From Candidatus Poribacteria bacterium (GTDB lineage Bacteria > Poribacteria > WGA-4E > WGA-3G): DNA of 16,191 nucleotides. Of the stretch, positions 1 through 8,324 are shown one piece after another. The translations under genes and the position numbers were made by a program. Positions within the stretch are counted from its first letter, which is position 1; every line of letters starts with the position of its first letter. The notes under the pieces are model-generated. The model was given only the letters and a program-made list of their open reading frames with translations. It was not told the DNA's origin and did no database searches. The stretch covers positions 1-16,191 of the forward strand of contig VXZL01000162.1 in assembly GCA_009845505.1 (NCBI GenBank), read 5' to 3'.

Positions 1-53
1 GTATTGTACCGCAAACTGTATGAAGATTAAGAATTTAAATCGGTAAATCTTCC

Positions 54-115
54 GGATGCCCCAACTTGTTGGGGACGTGCCCCAGGGAAATACTCCCGAA
101 CAAGTTCGGGCATCC
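54..115. repeat. Nested palindromic element upstream of the TPR gene
   Basis: Two 21-base arms (54-74 and 95-115) are inverted copies of each other at 19 of 21 positions. Each arm also contains its own hairpin: CCCCAAC-TT-GTTGGGG at 59-74 and CCCGAAC-AA-GTTCGGG at 95-110, both with 7-bp stems. The two mismatches between the arms are a C/G pair that preserves each local stem. The element can therefore fold either as two small hairpins or as one long hairpin with a 20-base loop. It resembles REP/REPIN-type intergenic elements in design. No function can be read from the sequence. Confidence 0.7.
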
Positions 116-141
116 CAGATTATTTAACCTAATCTCGTAAT

Positions 142-157
142 CCTGCTTTACAGCAGG
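142..157 (+). promoter_or_regulatory. Small hairpin in the leader of the TPR gene
   Basis: CCTGCT-TTAC-AGCAGG forms a perfect 6-bp stem with a 4-base loop, ending 10 bases before the AAGGAG ribosome binding site at 168-173. It could affect mRNA stability or access to the binding site. No T tract follows, so it is not a terminator. I could not identify a convincing -35/-10 pair for this gene in bases 1-141. Confidence 0.35.
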
Positions 158-180
158 CAACGTAAACAAGGAGAACACGA

Positions 181-3100
181 ATGAACCCGAGGATTTTGGG
201 AATTATCGGCGGTCTCGCCTTGATAATCGCACTCCTCTCCCCTCTAATGATGGGGAGCTCCAAAAAGGTCGAGCAGCTTTACCAATCCGCTGAAGATTTA
301 CGCGGACAAGCTGACTACGAAGGTGCGATTGAAAAGTATGCCGAGGCACTCGTCGAATCAACAAAACGAGGTGTGAAAACCGAAGTTATTGACAAGGACT
401 TCACAACCCTCGCTAACTATAAGATCGCTGTTAGTTATTCGAGACTCGCCGAACAGTCGGGCGATGTCAACTACTATGACAGCGCGATTGAGTACATCGA
501 AAAGGTCGCCCCCACTGCAACAATCCCTAAACACCAAGAGGGATTAACCTATCTCTGGGGACACATCCTTTACCGTACCGAGCAGTTTGAATTGGCAGAA
601 CCGAAGTTCATGCAGCTCATCGAGAACTTCCCGAACAGCCTCTTCGTTGAGAACGCATGGTATGCTATCGGGCAGCTGAACTTCAAATTACAGAACTATG
701 AAGACTCCCGACAAGCCTTCAAAGCTGTGCTTGACGGTTTCCCGAATTCAGACTTCAAAGATGATGCCCAACACCTCATCGCACAGTCATTCCTGAATGA
801 GTCGAACTATGAGCAAGCCTATCAGGAATTCGACAAAATCGCGACGGAGGAATTCAAAAACTATCCCGACCTGCAAGCCGAAGCGATGTATAAAGCCGCT
901 TATAGTTTGAATCAACTCGGTAGAGATGATGAAGCTATCGGTAGATACACCAACTTCATTACGCAGTTCCCGGAAAGCCAATACGTCACAGCAGCATACT
1001 TCGACCAAGGCGCAATTTACGCCCGTCAGAAGGACTATGACAACGCTCGCGTCAACTATGAGTTGGCACTCCAAAATACCGCCGACCGGATGCTACAGGC
1101 AGAAATCCAGTCCGCTATCGGACGTACATACTTCGATCAAGGCGACTATGAAAACGCTATCGTTTCATACACCACGCTTCTCGAAGAATACCCCGAAAGC
1201 GACTATATCGCCGAAGCAAAACTCGGTATCGCTGATAGCTACTTCCGCTTATCGAATTGGAGTCAAGCGACTGTGGCTTACGAACGCGTCATCAATGAAC
1301 ACCAAGAAGCCACCGACTTCGTTCCCTATTGCTCCTACCAGATTGCTGAGGCATATTACAAACTCGGCACTGAACAGAGAAATGCCGGGGATACTGAAGC
1401 CGGAATGGCGACGCTTGAACTCTCACTGCAGTGGTATCAGAAAACGATTGACAATTTCCCGCAAGATCCTGTCGCCCCTCACGCACTCTACGGTGCAATC
1501 TGGGCTTTGAACGATCTTGGTCGTAAAGAAGAGTTAGAAACCATGGCACGCGAGTTTATCGACAAGAATAAGAACGATAATGAGTTCGATATCCTTGCCG
1601 CTGAGGTTCAACTCCGATTTGCTGACATCAAACGGACAGAGTTCAAACAGTACGTTGAAGCCGCTGAAGAATACGCAAAACTCTGGGATTACCGTCCACT
1701 TCCGAAGTTCCATCTCGTCAAACTGATGGGTAAGTTCTTTGAAGGACGTTCCTATTACGAAGCCGCCAAACCTGAAGGCTATCAGGAAGGCGATGCAGGT
1801 GCTGACTTCAATACAGAATACCTCCAGAAGTCCGTCTCGGCATATCGAGAAGCGGTTGGCATGTTTAATGACGAAGCCTTCCTTCCTGGTGTTGCTGAGG
1901 AACGTTATGACGACTTCGGCGAGCGTGTCGCGCAAGTGGAAGCCTGTATCATGAACGAAGCCCTTTCACACGAAATGCTGGGTGACTGGGGACAGGCACG
2001 CGATCGCTATGCCTCTATTCCGGAAACCAGTGAATACTACGAACGCGCCCTTCTCCTCGTCGCGAACAGCCACGTCAAGCAGGGCAATCAAGATGACGCA
2101 ATTGACTATTACAATAGCATCTTGGATAAACTTGCCGATGCTGACAATAGGTCGTTGGCAGAGATCAAACTTGCTGACCTGCTCCGCGCAGAAAAGCGGT
2201 TTGAAGAAGCTGCTGTCCAATATCAAGCCGTCGTTGACGGGAACCCTTCGGGTGAATACGCAGACGATGCGCTCTATCTCGTGGGGCTTTGTTACTACCA
2301 AGCCGCCACTGATAACCCGGATCTCTTGGCTTCCTCTGAAACCGCATTCCAACGTGTGCTTTCAGACTACGCCGATAGCCCGAACGCTGTTGAAGCCTAT
2401 TACGGTCTGGCACTCGCCTATCGTGACGCGGCGCAAAAACAGAACGATACAGAAAAATGGGCACTCATCCTTCAGATCGCTGACGAAGCCAACAGCAAAT
2501 ATGCCGAAAGTGACAATGAGCTTGTTCTCAAGACACTTGGACATATCGATCTGATTAAAGCCACTGCTGTTGAAAGCAGTAGCGAAGAAGTTGATGTCGA
2601 TGCGTTGGTAATGTCCCTGTCACGGATCGTGAACAACACTGGTGCACCTGAAGAGGCACGCAGTCGTTCGCAGCTGAAAATTGGACATACCTACTATTCT
2701 GCCAAACGTTATGATGAAGGATTGGCAGCATATCTCGACTTCGTCCAAAAGTTCCCGAACAGCGAATTGGCACCCAACGCACAGTATCAAGCGGCAGTCT
2801 GCCATTATCAAATTGCACAAGCCGCTACGGATGCTGGCAGCAAGCAGCTGAGCCTTCAGAATACTGTCGCCGCCGCTGAAAAAGTCGCAACCTTGACAGA
2901 TGACGCTGACAACCTCATCAGTGCTAATTACACTGCAGGTTTGGCGAAACTCGGTCTCGAAGACAACAGAGGCGCAGCGGACGCATTCAAAGCCGTCACG
3001 GCATTAGAAGGACAGACGGAGGACGAAGCACGGAAGACTCTCATCTTCCAAGCACATTCACGTCTCGCTGAACTCAACGCCACGCTCGGCGACCACGCCG

Positions 3101-4887
3101 CCTCGGTGCAAGAGTATCAGTATATTATTGAAAACACGGAAGATCCGGATATGAAGGGACGCTCCTACTTCGCTATGGCATTCGCGCAAGACGAGCAACT
3201 CAAAACTTATTCGGAAGCCTTGATGAGCTACCAAAACGCCATTGAATTGGTCGAGGACCCGCTCGTCAAAGCGCAATCCTACTATCGCATAGGCTTGATT
3301 TATCAAGACCAACTCAAGCAGCTCGACAGAGCACTGGAAACCTTCCAGACTTTGATCGGTGAATACAGCGGTTCGGATAACGCGAACGTCGCCTCAATGG
3401 TTGCTGACGCTGGTATCCGTCGCTCCACCCTCTACGTCGAACTCGGTCGTTTAGATGAAGCCATTGCCGAAGCCGTTGAGGCACGCGACAGGACTATGGC
3501 GAATCCGCAGGCAACCGTGGCTGAGAAAGCCGCCGCACAATACAATATTGGATTCCTCTATTCCGACAAAGCGCGTTCCCTCTTCTCAACGGAAGCAGGG
3601 ACAGACCTACAACCCTACATTGATGCAAGTCGACAAGCCGCCGGTTCCTTCTTTGAAGTGACATCCATCGCTGCACCGGTCGAAAAAGCGGACAAAGATA
3701 CGGTCATCCCGTATGTTCAGAATTCGCTCTTCCAAGCTGGACAGATTTATTACTCTGTGGGTATCGGTGTGAAACTTCCACAAGACCTGACGAGTGCGCT
3801 TACACCGCTGACAACGTTCGTTGGCTACATTGATCAAGGGCTTTTCCCAGCATCCGATGGTCTCAGGAAGAACACAGAGACGGCACTGAATTACCTCGCC
3901 GCCTCCAACTTCGAGCTGGGTCGGATGCAGGTCGGTATTGACGGTGAAATGTCTGAAAAAGCGGTGAATTATTTCCTCGCCGCGGGTGATGTCTTCCGCG
4001 ATATGGTCCGCCGTTATCCGAGCGCGAACGATGCCGCCTTCTGGCAGTATCACGTCGGTGAATCTTACTACGCTGCCCAACAATTCGAGAAAGCCATCGA
4101 AGAATACGAGAAAGTCCGCACTGTGAACAAGACGCACAAAAGCGCGGCGGAATCGTTGTATGCTATCTCGACCTGTGCGCAGCTCCTGAGTGAAGCCGCC
4201 GAAAAGGGTGGCGATGCCGAAGCGAGACAGCGCTGGTACGATCGACTCTTTGAGGCGAACGAAATCCTCGTCGCTGAGTATCCAAACAGTCAGTATACTG
4301 CTGACGCGCTCATTAACATCGGCAATAAGTACTACAACGCCGGTTCTGAGCAAGGTATTGAAGAAGCCGAACGTATTAGCTTCTATCAGATGGCGATCGA
4401 GAACTATCAGAAAGCAGTCGATACACCCGGCATCGGGAACGAATCAAAATCGACGGCACTCAATTATCTCAACGATACGGCAAACGCTTTGACCTTCTAC
4501 GAGTATGAGGTCGCAACCGATCTCCTCAACGAAGCAAAACTCACAAGCGGTGACGAGCAGAAACCCGCTATCGAAGGGGCTATCGCTGCCTATAGTAAGA
4601 TTATTGAGACCTACCCGACGACCAAGTACGCTGACCTTGGCCTCGTCCAGATTGGTGAAGCCTATATGGTATTAGCCGATAGTGACGATGTCTATTTCAA
4701 CGATGCCTTGGATTACTTCAACCGGTTGTGGGCAAAATATGAGACGACCCCACCTGTCGACACAAAAGTCAATCAGGCACTCACCTACGCAATTAGCCAG
4801 ATTCAAACGATTCAAAGCTACATGAGAGCGAATAATCTGCAGATTCGTGGTGAAGCTGCCGGTGGCGGCGGTGGTGGTGGTGAGTAA
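181..4887 (+). CDS. Giant membrane-anchored tetratricopeptide-repeat protein
   Basis: The 1568-residue protein begins with a short basic end and a hydrophobic segment at residues 5-24. This is a signal anchor or uncleaved signal peptide, since no lipobox or clear cleavage site is seen. Almost everything after it is helical repeat. Degenerate TPR units recur with the linker pattern [FY]P-[NE]-S-x-[YF]-x3-A followed by xIGxxYF...[ND]YxxA, for example near residues 150-180 and 187-217 and again near the C-terminus. These resemble the TPR_6, YbgF/CpoB and BamD class of periplasmic repeats. The chain ends in a seven-glycine tail and Glu. The ATG is supported by AAGGAG 7 bases upstream. The gene ends at two terminators, so it is probably transcribed alone. 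TPR arrays are protein-interaction scaffolds; here one probably exposed on the periplasmic side. The specific partner and process are unknown. Topology and envelope role are inference. Confidence 0.9.
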   Translation: MNPRILGIIGGLALIIALLSPLMMGSSKKVEQLYQSAEDLRGQADYEGAIEKYAEALVESTKRGVKTEVIDKDFTTLANYKIAVSYSRLAEQSGDVNYYDSAIEYIEKVAPTATIPKHQEGLTYLWGHILYRTEQFELAEPKFMQLIENFPNSLFVENAWYAIGQLNFKLQNYEDSRQAFKAVLDGFPNSDFKDDAQHLIAQSFLNESNYEQAYQEFDKIATEEFKNYPDLQAEAMYKAAYSLNQLGRDDEAIGRYTNFITQFPESQYVTAAYFDQGAIYARQKDYDNARVNYELALQNTADRMLQAEIQSAIGRTYFDQGDYENAIVSYTTLLEEYPESDYIAEAKLGIADSYFRLSNWSQATVAYERVINEHQEATDFVPYCSYQIAEAYYKLGTEQRNAGDTEAGMATLELSLQWYQKTIDNFPQDPVAPHALYGAIWALNDLGRKEELETMAREFIDKNKNDNEFDILAAEVQLRFADIKRTEFKQYVEAAEEYAKLWDYRPLPKFHLVKLMGKFFEGRSYYEAAKPEGYQEGDAGADFNTEYLQKSVSAYREAVGMFNDEAFLPGVAEERYDDFGERVAQVEACIMNEALSHEMLGDWGQARDRYASIPETSEYYERALLLVANSHVKQGNQDDAIDYYNSILDKLADADNRSLAEIKLADLLRAEKRFEEAAVQYQAVVDGNPSGEYADDALYLVGLCYYQAATDNPDLLASSETAFQRVLSDYADSPNAVEAYYGLALAYRDAAQKQNDTEKWALILQIADEANSKYAESDNELVLKTLGHIDLIKATAVESSSEEVDVDALVMSLSRIVNNTGAPEEARSRSQLKIGHTYYSAKRYDEGLAAYLDFVQKFPNSELAPNAQYQAAVCHYQIAQAATDAGSKQLSLQNTVAAAEKVATLTDDADNLISANYTAGLAKLGLEDNRGAADAFKAVTALEGQTEDEARKTLIFQAHSRLAELNATLGDHAASVQEYQYIIENTEDPDMKGRSYFAMAFAQDEQLKTYSEALMSYQNAIELVEDPLVKAQSYYRIGLIYQDQLKQLDRALETFQTLIGEYSGSDNANVASMVADAGIRRSTLYVELGRLDEAIAEAVEARDRTMANPQATVAEKAAAQYNIGFLYSDKARSLFSTEAGTDLQPYIDASRQAAGSFFEVTSIAAPVEKADKDTVIPYVQNSLFQAGQIYYSVGIGVKLPQDLTSALTPLTTFVGYIDQGLFPASDGLRKNTETALNYLAASNFELGRMQVGIDGEMSEKAVNYFLAAGDVFRDMVRRYPSANDAAFWQYHVGESYYAAQQFEKAIEEYEKVRTVNKTHKSAAESLYAISTCAQLLSEAAEKGGDAEARQRWYDRLFEANEILVAEYPNSQYTADALINIGNKYYNAGSEQGIEEAERISFYQMAIENYQKAVDTPGIGNESKSTALNYLNDTANALTFYEYEVATDLLNEAKLTSGDEQKPAIEGAIAAYSKIIETYPTTKYADLGLVQIGEAYMVLADSDDVYFNDALDYFNRLWAKYETTPPVDTKVNQALTYAISQIQTIQSYMRANNLQIRGEAAGGGGGGGE

Positions 4888-4908
4888 TTCCCACACTCAC
4901 TTACTTTT

Positions 4909-4933
4909 GCCTCGGTCGCCTGACCGAGGCTTT
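4909..4933 (+). terminator. First intrinsic terminator after the TPR gene
   Basis: GCCTCGGTC-GCCT-GACCGAGGC is a perfect 9-bp, GC-rich stem with a 4-base loop, followed by only three T residues. It starts 21 bases after the TPR stop codon. The short T tract makes it a weaker terminator than the one directly after it. Confidence 0.75.
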
Positions 4934-4936
4934 CCA

Positions 4937-4969
4937 ATAGAGGGTGCCACACGGCATCCTCTATTTTTT
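4937..4969 (+). terminator. Second intrinsic terminator after the TPR gene
   Basis: A 12-bp stem with one G-T pair (arms 4937-4948 and 4953-4964, loop ACAC) runs into a T tract at 4964-4969. This is a textbook rho-independent terminator, 3 bases downstream of the preceding one. Together they separate the TPR gene from the aminotransferase, which therefore needs its own promoter within 4970-5047. I see no strong match for one. Confidence 0.88.
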
Positions 4970-5047
4970 GCCAACTCGCCTTAATCTCAATGTTCTCAAA
5001 TTCCCAAAATCTGTGATTTAGGCAATATCTGAGGAGCCTATCAAAAA

Positions 5048-6223
5048 GTGTATGACGAATTAATAGCATCCTCGCGCGTGCTACTCGGTCCTGGACCCAG
5101 TGAAGCGAACGCGCGGGTACTTAAAGCAATGACGACCCCGATGTTGGGGTATTTAGACGCAGAATTTGTTAAAATAATGGATGACACCGTGGCACTGCTC
5201 CGCCGTGTCTTTGGAACCGAAAACAGCCTAACCTTACCGGTCTCTGGAACCGGGACTGCTGGAATGGAAGCCGCGCTCGCAAACCTCATTGAACCCGATG
5301 ATTCAGTAGTTGTTGGGGTCTGTGGCTACTTCGGTGCCAGGATCGCCGACATCGCCGCACGGTGCGGCGCAAACGTGACAACCGTCGAAGCAGAATGGGG
5401 TAAACACATTCCCACCGAAAAGATCGCTAAAGCCGTTGCGAAGGTCTCAAACCCGAAACTGGTTGCACTCGTGCATGGCGAAACCTCCACCGGTATCCTT
5501 CAGCCACTAACAGAAGCCGTTGAGATCGCCCATGAAAATGGAGCCCTCTTTCTCGCCGACTGTGTAACTTCCCTCGGTGGACAACCCGTAGACCTCGACA
5601 TACGCGGTATTGATGTCGCCTATAGCTGCACCCAAAAGTGTCTCGCCTGTCCTCCTGGACTTTCACCGATTAGTTTCAGCGAACGCGCCGTGGAAGTCAT
5701 TCGGAACCGTAAGACCCCCATCCAGAGTTTTTATCTCGACATGACATTGCTCGAAAATTATTGGCACGCCAAAAAACGCGGCTATCATCACACAGTCTCA
5801 ATGTCGCTTATCTACGCTTTACGGGAAGGATTACGTGTCATATTAGAAGAGGGTTTAGCAGCTCGCTATGAACGGCATGAACGCAATGCACTCGCACTTC
5901 TGGCGGGGGCTGAAGCGATTGGGTTGCAACCCGCCGCTGAGGAAGGTTACCGCGCACCAATGCTAACAACATTACGTATTCCTGACGGTATTGACGATGC
6001 AACTATTCGGGGACGGCTCATTACAGACTACGGCATAGAGATCGGGGGTGGTCTCGGAATCTTCGCCGGAAAGGCGTGGAGAGTTGGACTCATGGGCGAC
6101 TCATCTAACGAGCGGAACGTCATGTTGTTCCTCAATGCATTGGAGAAATTGCTAATTGAGTTCGGACATAGTGTGAAACTCGGCACTGCCGTTCAAGCCG
6201 CCGCACAGGCTTATAGCGATTAG
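5048..6223 (+). CDS. Alanine-glyoxylate aminotransferase family protein (class V, PLP-dependent)
   Basis: This 391-residue protein follows the AGXT family along its whole length. It should transfer an amino group from alanine or serine to glyoxylate (or a related oxo acid) using pyridoxal phosphate in the cytoplasm. Visible marks are LLGPGPS at 12-18, the PLP-phosphate loop SGTGTAGMEAAL at 66-77, HGETSTG at 143-149, Asp171 in ADCVTSLGG (pairs with the PLP ring nitrogen), and Lys197 in SCTQK, the Schiff-base lysine, followed by CPPG. YHHTVSM is near 246, and Arg345 in WRVGLMG is the expected carboxylate-binding arginine. The start is GTG, the only possible one: a TGA lies in frame at 5030-5032, and GAGGAG sits 11 bases upstream. 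The next ATG would delete the conserved GPGPS. The TAG stop lies inside a repeat copy. The exact amino donor (alanine, serine or other) cannot be told from sequence. Confidence 0.93.
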   Translation: MYDELIASSRVLLGPGPSEANARVLKAMTTPMLGYLDAEFVKIMDDTVALLRRVFGTENSLTLPVSGTGTAGMEAALANLIEPDDSVVVGVCGYFGARIADIAARCGANVTTVEAEWGKHIPTEKIAKAVAKVSNPKLVALVHGETSTGILQPLTEAVEIAHENGALFLADCVTSLGGQPVDLDIRGIDVAYSCTQKCLACPPGLSPISFSERAVEVIRNRKTPIQSFYLDMTLLENYWHAKKRGYHHTVSMSLIYALREGLRVILEEGLAARYERHERNALALLAGAEAIGLQPAAEEGYRAPMLTTLRIPDGIDDATIRGRLITDYGIEIGGGLGIFAGKAWRVGLMGDSSNERNVMLFLNALEKLLIEFGHSVKLGTAVQAAAQAYSD

Positions 6224-6262
6224 GGCACTGCGCTTTCAGCAATCAGGGCGCTGCGCTTTCAG
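6217..6262. repeat. Tandem pair of 23-base intergenic repeat units overlapping the aminotransferase stop
   Basis: Units 6217-6239 and 6240-6262 match at 20 of 23 positions; both end in GCGCTTTCAG. The stop codon TAG (6221-6223) of the aminotransferase is part of the first unit, so the repeat has supplied or encroached on the gene end. Read on the minus strand, the units begin CTGAAAGCGC and match the 23-base unit at 10454-10476 (20 of 23 for the second unit). They belong to the same dispersed family as 6365-6430, 10421-10476 and 10533-10565. Confidence 0.75.
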
Positions 6263-6270
6263 TATTGTCC

Positions 6271-6293
6271 CGCAAGTCCACACGCGACTTGCG
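6271..6293. repeat. Hairpin in the convergent intergenic region
   Basis: CGCAAGTC-CACACGC-GACTTGCG has a perfect 8-bp stem and a 7-base loop. It lies between the converging aminotransferase and guaA genes and runs into a GCGTAGC core (6291-6297) like those in the neighbouring repeats. No T tract follows on either strand, so it is not a canonical terminator. The start of this stretch (GTATTGTCCCGCAA at 6262-6275) also resembles bases 1-14 of the window. Confidence 0.5.
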
Positions 6294-6364
6294 TAGCAGT
6301 CAGTTAAGCCATCTGGCAGTGGTTTCCGATGTTTGCTACTTCCACAAAATCTCTTGGCTGACGA

Positions 6365-6430
6365 CTGAGAGTGGAGCGCAGCGGAACGCCCTGATCGCTG
6401 AAAGTGGAGCGCAGCGGAACGCCCTGACGG
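6365..6430. repeat. Two tandem 33-base repeat units abutting the guaA stop codon
   Basis: Units 6365-6397 and 6398-6430 differ at only a few positions and share an identical 25-base core (6370-6394 and 6403-6427) containing GAGCGCAGCGGAACGCC. The second unit ends at base 6430, and the guaA stop codon occupies 6431-6433. A 31-of-33 copy lies in the opposite orientation at 10421-10453. Two copies are too few, and there is no unique spacer, for a CRISPR array. They are dispersed short repeats in tandem. Confidence 0.8.
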
Positions 6431-8002
6431 CTATTCCCACTCAATCGTACTCGGGGGCTTTGAACTAATATCGTAAACGACACGGTTGATGCCTTGTACC
6501 TCGTTAATAATACGGTTCGAGATTCTGGCGAGTACATCAGCCGGGATGCGCGCCCAATCCGCTGTCATCGCATCGCTGCTCGTGACAGCCCGCAATGCCA
6601 CAGCATTCTCGTAGGTCCGCGCGTCTCCCATAACGCCAACACTTTTGACCGGTAGCAGCACCGCCAACGCCTGCCAAATTTCGTCGTACAAGCCTGCTGC
6701 TTTAATTTCGGAGATAAAAATAGCATCCGCTGCGCGGAGGACCTCCAACCGATCACAGGTAACCTCACCCAGAATTCGCACAGCGAGTCCAGGACCCGGA
6801 AACGGGTGTCGCCCCAAGACATCTGCCGGTACATTCAGTTCCGCACCGACAGCGCGCACCTCATCCTTAAAGAGTTCCCGAAAAGGTTCAAGCAATTCAA
6901 ACGGCATATCCGTCGGCAATCCACCCACGTTGTGATGCGTTTTAATCGTAGCAGACGGACCCTTCACCGAAACGCTTTCTATGACATCTGGGTAGAGCGT
7001 GCCTTGTGCGAGGAATCGGAAATCATGCGCCATTTCGAGGACCGCTGATCTGAAGGTCTCAATAAACTGTGCCCCAATCACCTTTCGTTTCTTTTCAGGA
7101 TCCGTGACCCCCACCAAAGCACTCAGAAACGGATCCACTGCGTCAACAGCAATAAGCGGAATACCAAGTCCTTCACACGTCGCAACAACTTCCGCCACTT
7201 CGTTCTTGCGCAGCAGTCCATTGTCCACGAAGACAGGCACGAGTGCATCTCCTATCGCCTTATGGAGAAGCGTTGCAAGCACCATAGAATCAACCCCGCC
7301 ACTCACAGCACATAGAACGCGTTCATCTCCGACCTGTTTCTGAATTTGTGCCGTTGCGCGGGCAATAAAAGCGCGCATTGTCCATGCGCTGTGACATCCA
7401 CAGATTTTCCGCGTAAAGTTCTGTAAAATCCTGTCAGCATCCTGCGTATGTTCAACTTCAGGGTGGAATTGTAAACCGTAAAAGGCGCGATCAGAATCCA
7501 CCATAGCAGCAATTGGCGCATTTTCCGTTTCTCCAATCGTCCGGAATCCAATTGGCGGCGTTCCAATCCGATCTCCGTGGCTCATCCACGCAGAAAATTC
7601 GGCAGAAAGACCGTCGAATAGCGGTTCCGATGCGTCAAGAATCCGAAGTGGCGCGTGTCCATATTCTCGTTCGGTCGCGGGTTGAACCTCTCCACCTGTC
7701 AGAAGTGCCGCCATGAGCTGCATACCGTAGCAGATACCCAATATCGGAACGCCTAACGCAAAGAGTTTGGCATCGATTTTCGGAGCCTCGGCTTCGTAGA
7801 CACTCGCCGGACCGCCACTGAGGATAATCCCTTTTGGCGCGATCGCCTTAATTTCAGAGAGCCGTAGGGTGCACGGATGAATTTCGCAGTAGACGTTCTG
7901 TTCGCGAATACGGCGAGCAATTAACTGCGTGTACTGCGAACCGAAGTCCAAAATAAGGATGGTCTCTTGCTGTTCTAATGCTATGTTATTTGTGTGACTC
8001 AT
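6431..8002 (-). CDS. guaA: GMP synthase, glutamine-hydrolysing
   Basis: GMP synthase converts XMP to GMP with ATP and glutamine, the last step of guanine nucleotide synthesis. The 523-residue length equals the usual two-domain bacterial enzyme. The N-terminal class I glutamine amidotransferase domain starts at [18 protein letters not shown] (17-34). Its triad is Cys91 in GICYGMQ, His180 and Glu182 in QFHPEVEHT. The ATP pyrophosphatase domain has the P-loop SGGVDS at 234-239, and the C-terminal dimerisation domain ends in the invariant KPPSTIEWE. The gene is last in a minus-strand run, 28 bases after the small upstream gene. No Shine-Dalgarno sequence is visible before the ATG, only an A-rich tract, so translation may depend on A-rich initiation. 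The TAG stop directly touches a repeat, and no terminator is evident downstream. Confidence 0.97.
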   Translation of the reverse strand: MSHTNNIALEQQETILILDFGSQYTQLIARRIREQNVYCEIHPCTLRLSEIKAIAPKGIILSGGPASVYEAEAPKIDAKLFALGVPILGICYGMQLMAALLTGGEVQPATEREYGHAPLRILDASEPLFDGLSAEFSAWMSHGDRIGTPPIGFRTIGETENAPIAAMVDSDRAFYGLQFHPEVEHTQDADRILQNFTRKICGCHSAWTMRAFIARATAQIQKQVGDERVLCAVSGGVDSMVLATLLHKAIGDALVPVFVDNGLLRKNEVAEVVATCEGLGIPLIAVDAVDPFLSALVGVTDPEKKRKVIGAQFIETFRSAVLEMAHDFRFLAQGTLYPDVIESVSVKGPSATIKTHHNVGGLPTDMPFELLEPFRELFKDEVRAVGAELNVPADVLGRHPFPGPGLAVRILGEVTCDRLEVLRAADAIFISEIKAAGLYDEIWQALAVLLPVKSVGVMGDARTYENAVALRAVTSSDAMTADWARIPADVLARISNRIINEVQGINRVVYDISSKPPSTIEWE

Positions 8003-8030
8003 ATTTTTTTTGGCTTATAGGCTACAATAG

Positions 8031-8318
8031 TTAATCCGTCCGAACCGGTTCGCGGTCAACAATATCACCTGTTTCCGGCTCAAAGATTACACCGTAATGC
8101 CCCGGCGGCGCGAAATCGACATCGCTCCACATCGCCAACCCCGTGTTCGCATCTTGTAGATAGTAACATCCATGATATGGATGCTCTGGTCTATCAATTT
8201 GCCTCACATGGTAGCAGTGGTTGTGAAACTGAATTGTACGCCCATAAATGATGATATACCTGTCGCCAAACAGGTTGAGCGCAATCTGATGGATGACATA
8301 AGGTTGGTTATGTGGCAC
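8031..8318 (-). CDS. Histidine- and tyrosine-rich small protein of unknown function
   Basis: I do not recognise a family. The predicted protein has 95 residues, with no signal peptide or membrane segment. It is rich in His and Tyr, with a cluster at 32-37 (FHNHCYH) followed by His46, His49 and Cys51, and an acidic, proline-containing end. The cluster could bind a metal, but this is speculation. The start is GTG; the next ATG is codon 63. GAGGA, overlapping the stop of the preceding OmpA-domain gene, lies just before it. The TGA of that gene is in the same frame and separated from this GTG by only six bases, so coupled translation is likely and read-through would fuse the two. The tight spacing on both sides, to the OmpA gene and to guaA, supports a real gene. 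Confidence 0.65.
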   Translation of the reverse strand: MPHNQPYVIHQIALNLFGDRYIIIYGRTIQFHNHCYHVRQIDRPEHPYHGCYYLQDANTGLAMWSDVDFAPPGHYGVIFEPETGDIVDREPVRTD

Positions 8319-8324
8319 AAGTCC

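Noticed and set aside
926..1510. 194-codon plus-strand open frame in another frame of the TPR gene
   Set aside because: Low-complexity Ser/Thr/Lys-rich translation typical of a shadow frame.
3607..4353. 248-codon open frame on the minus strand inside the TPR gene
   Set aside because: It lies wholly antisense to a clearly coding, repeat-structured protein and has no recognisable domain or ribosome binding site.
6365..6430. CRISPR array
   Set aside because: Only two units, directly abutting with no unique spacers, no cas genes, and related copies elsewhere in the window.
6265..6468. 67-codon plus-strand open frame between the aminotransferase and guaA
   Set aside because: It is made of the short intergenic repeats and overlaps the guaA end; no ribosome binding site.
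8041..8052. Perfect 12-base palindrome CGAACCGGTTCG as an operator for guaA
   Set aside because: It lies in the coding end of the small upstream gene, has no second copy in the window and does not extend further; chance is a sufficient explanation.
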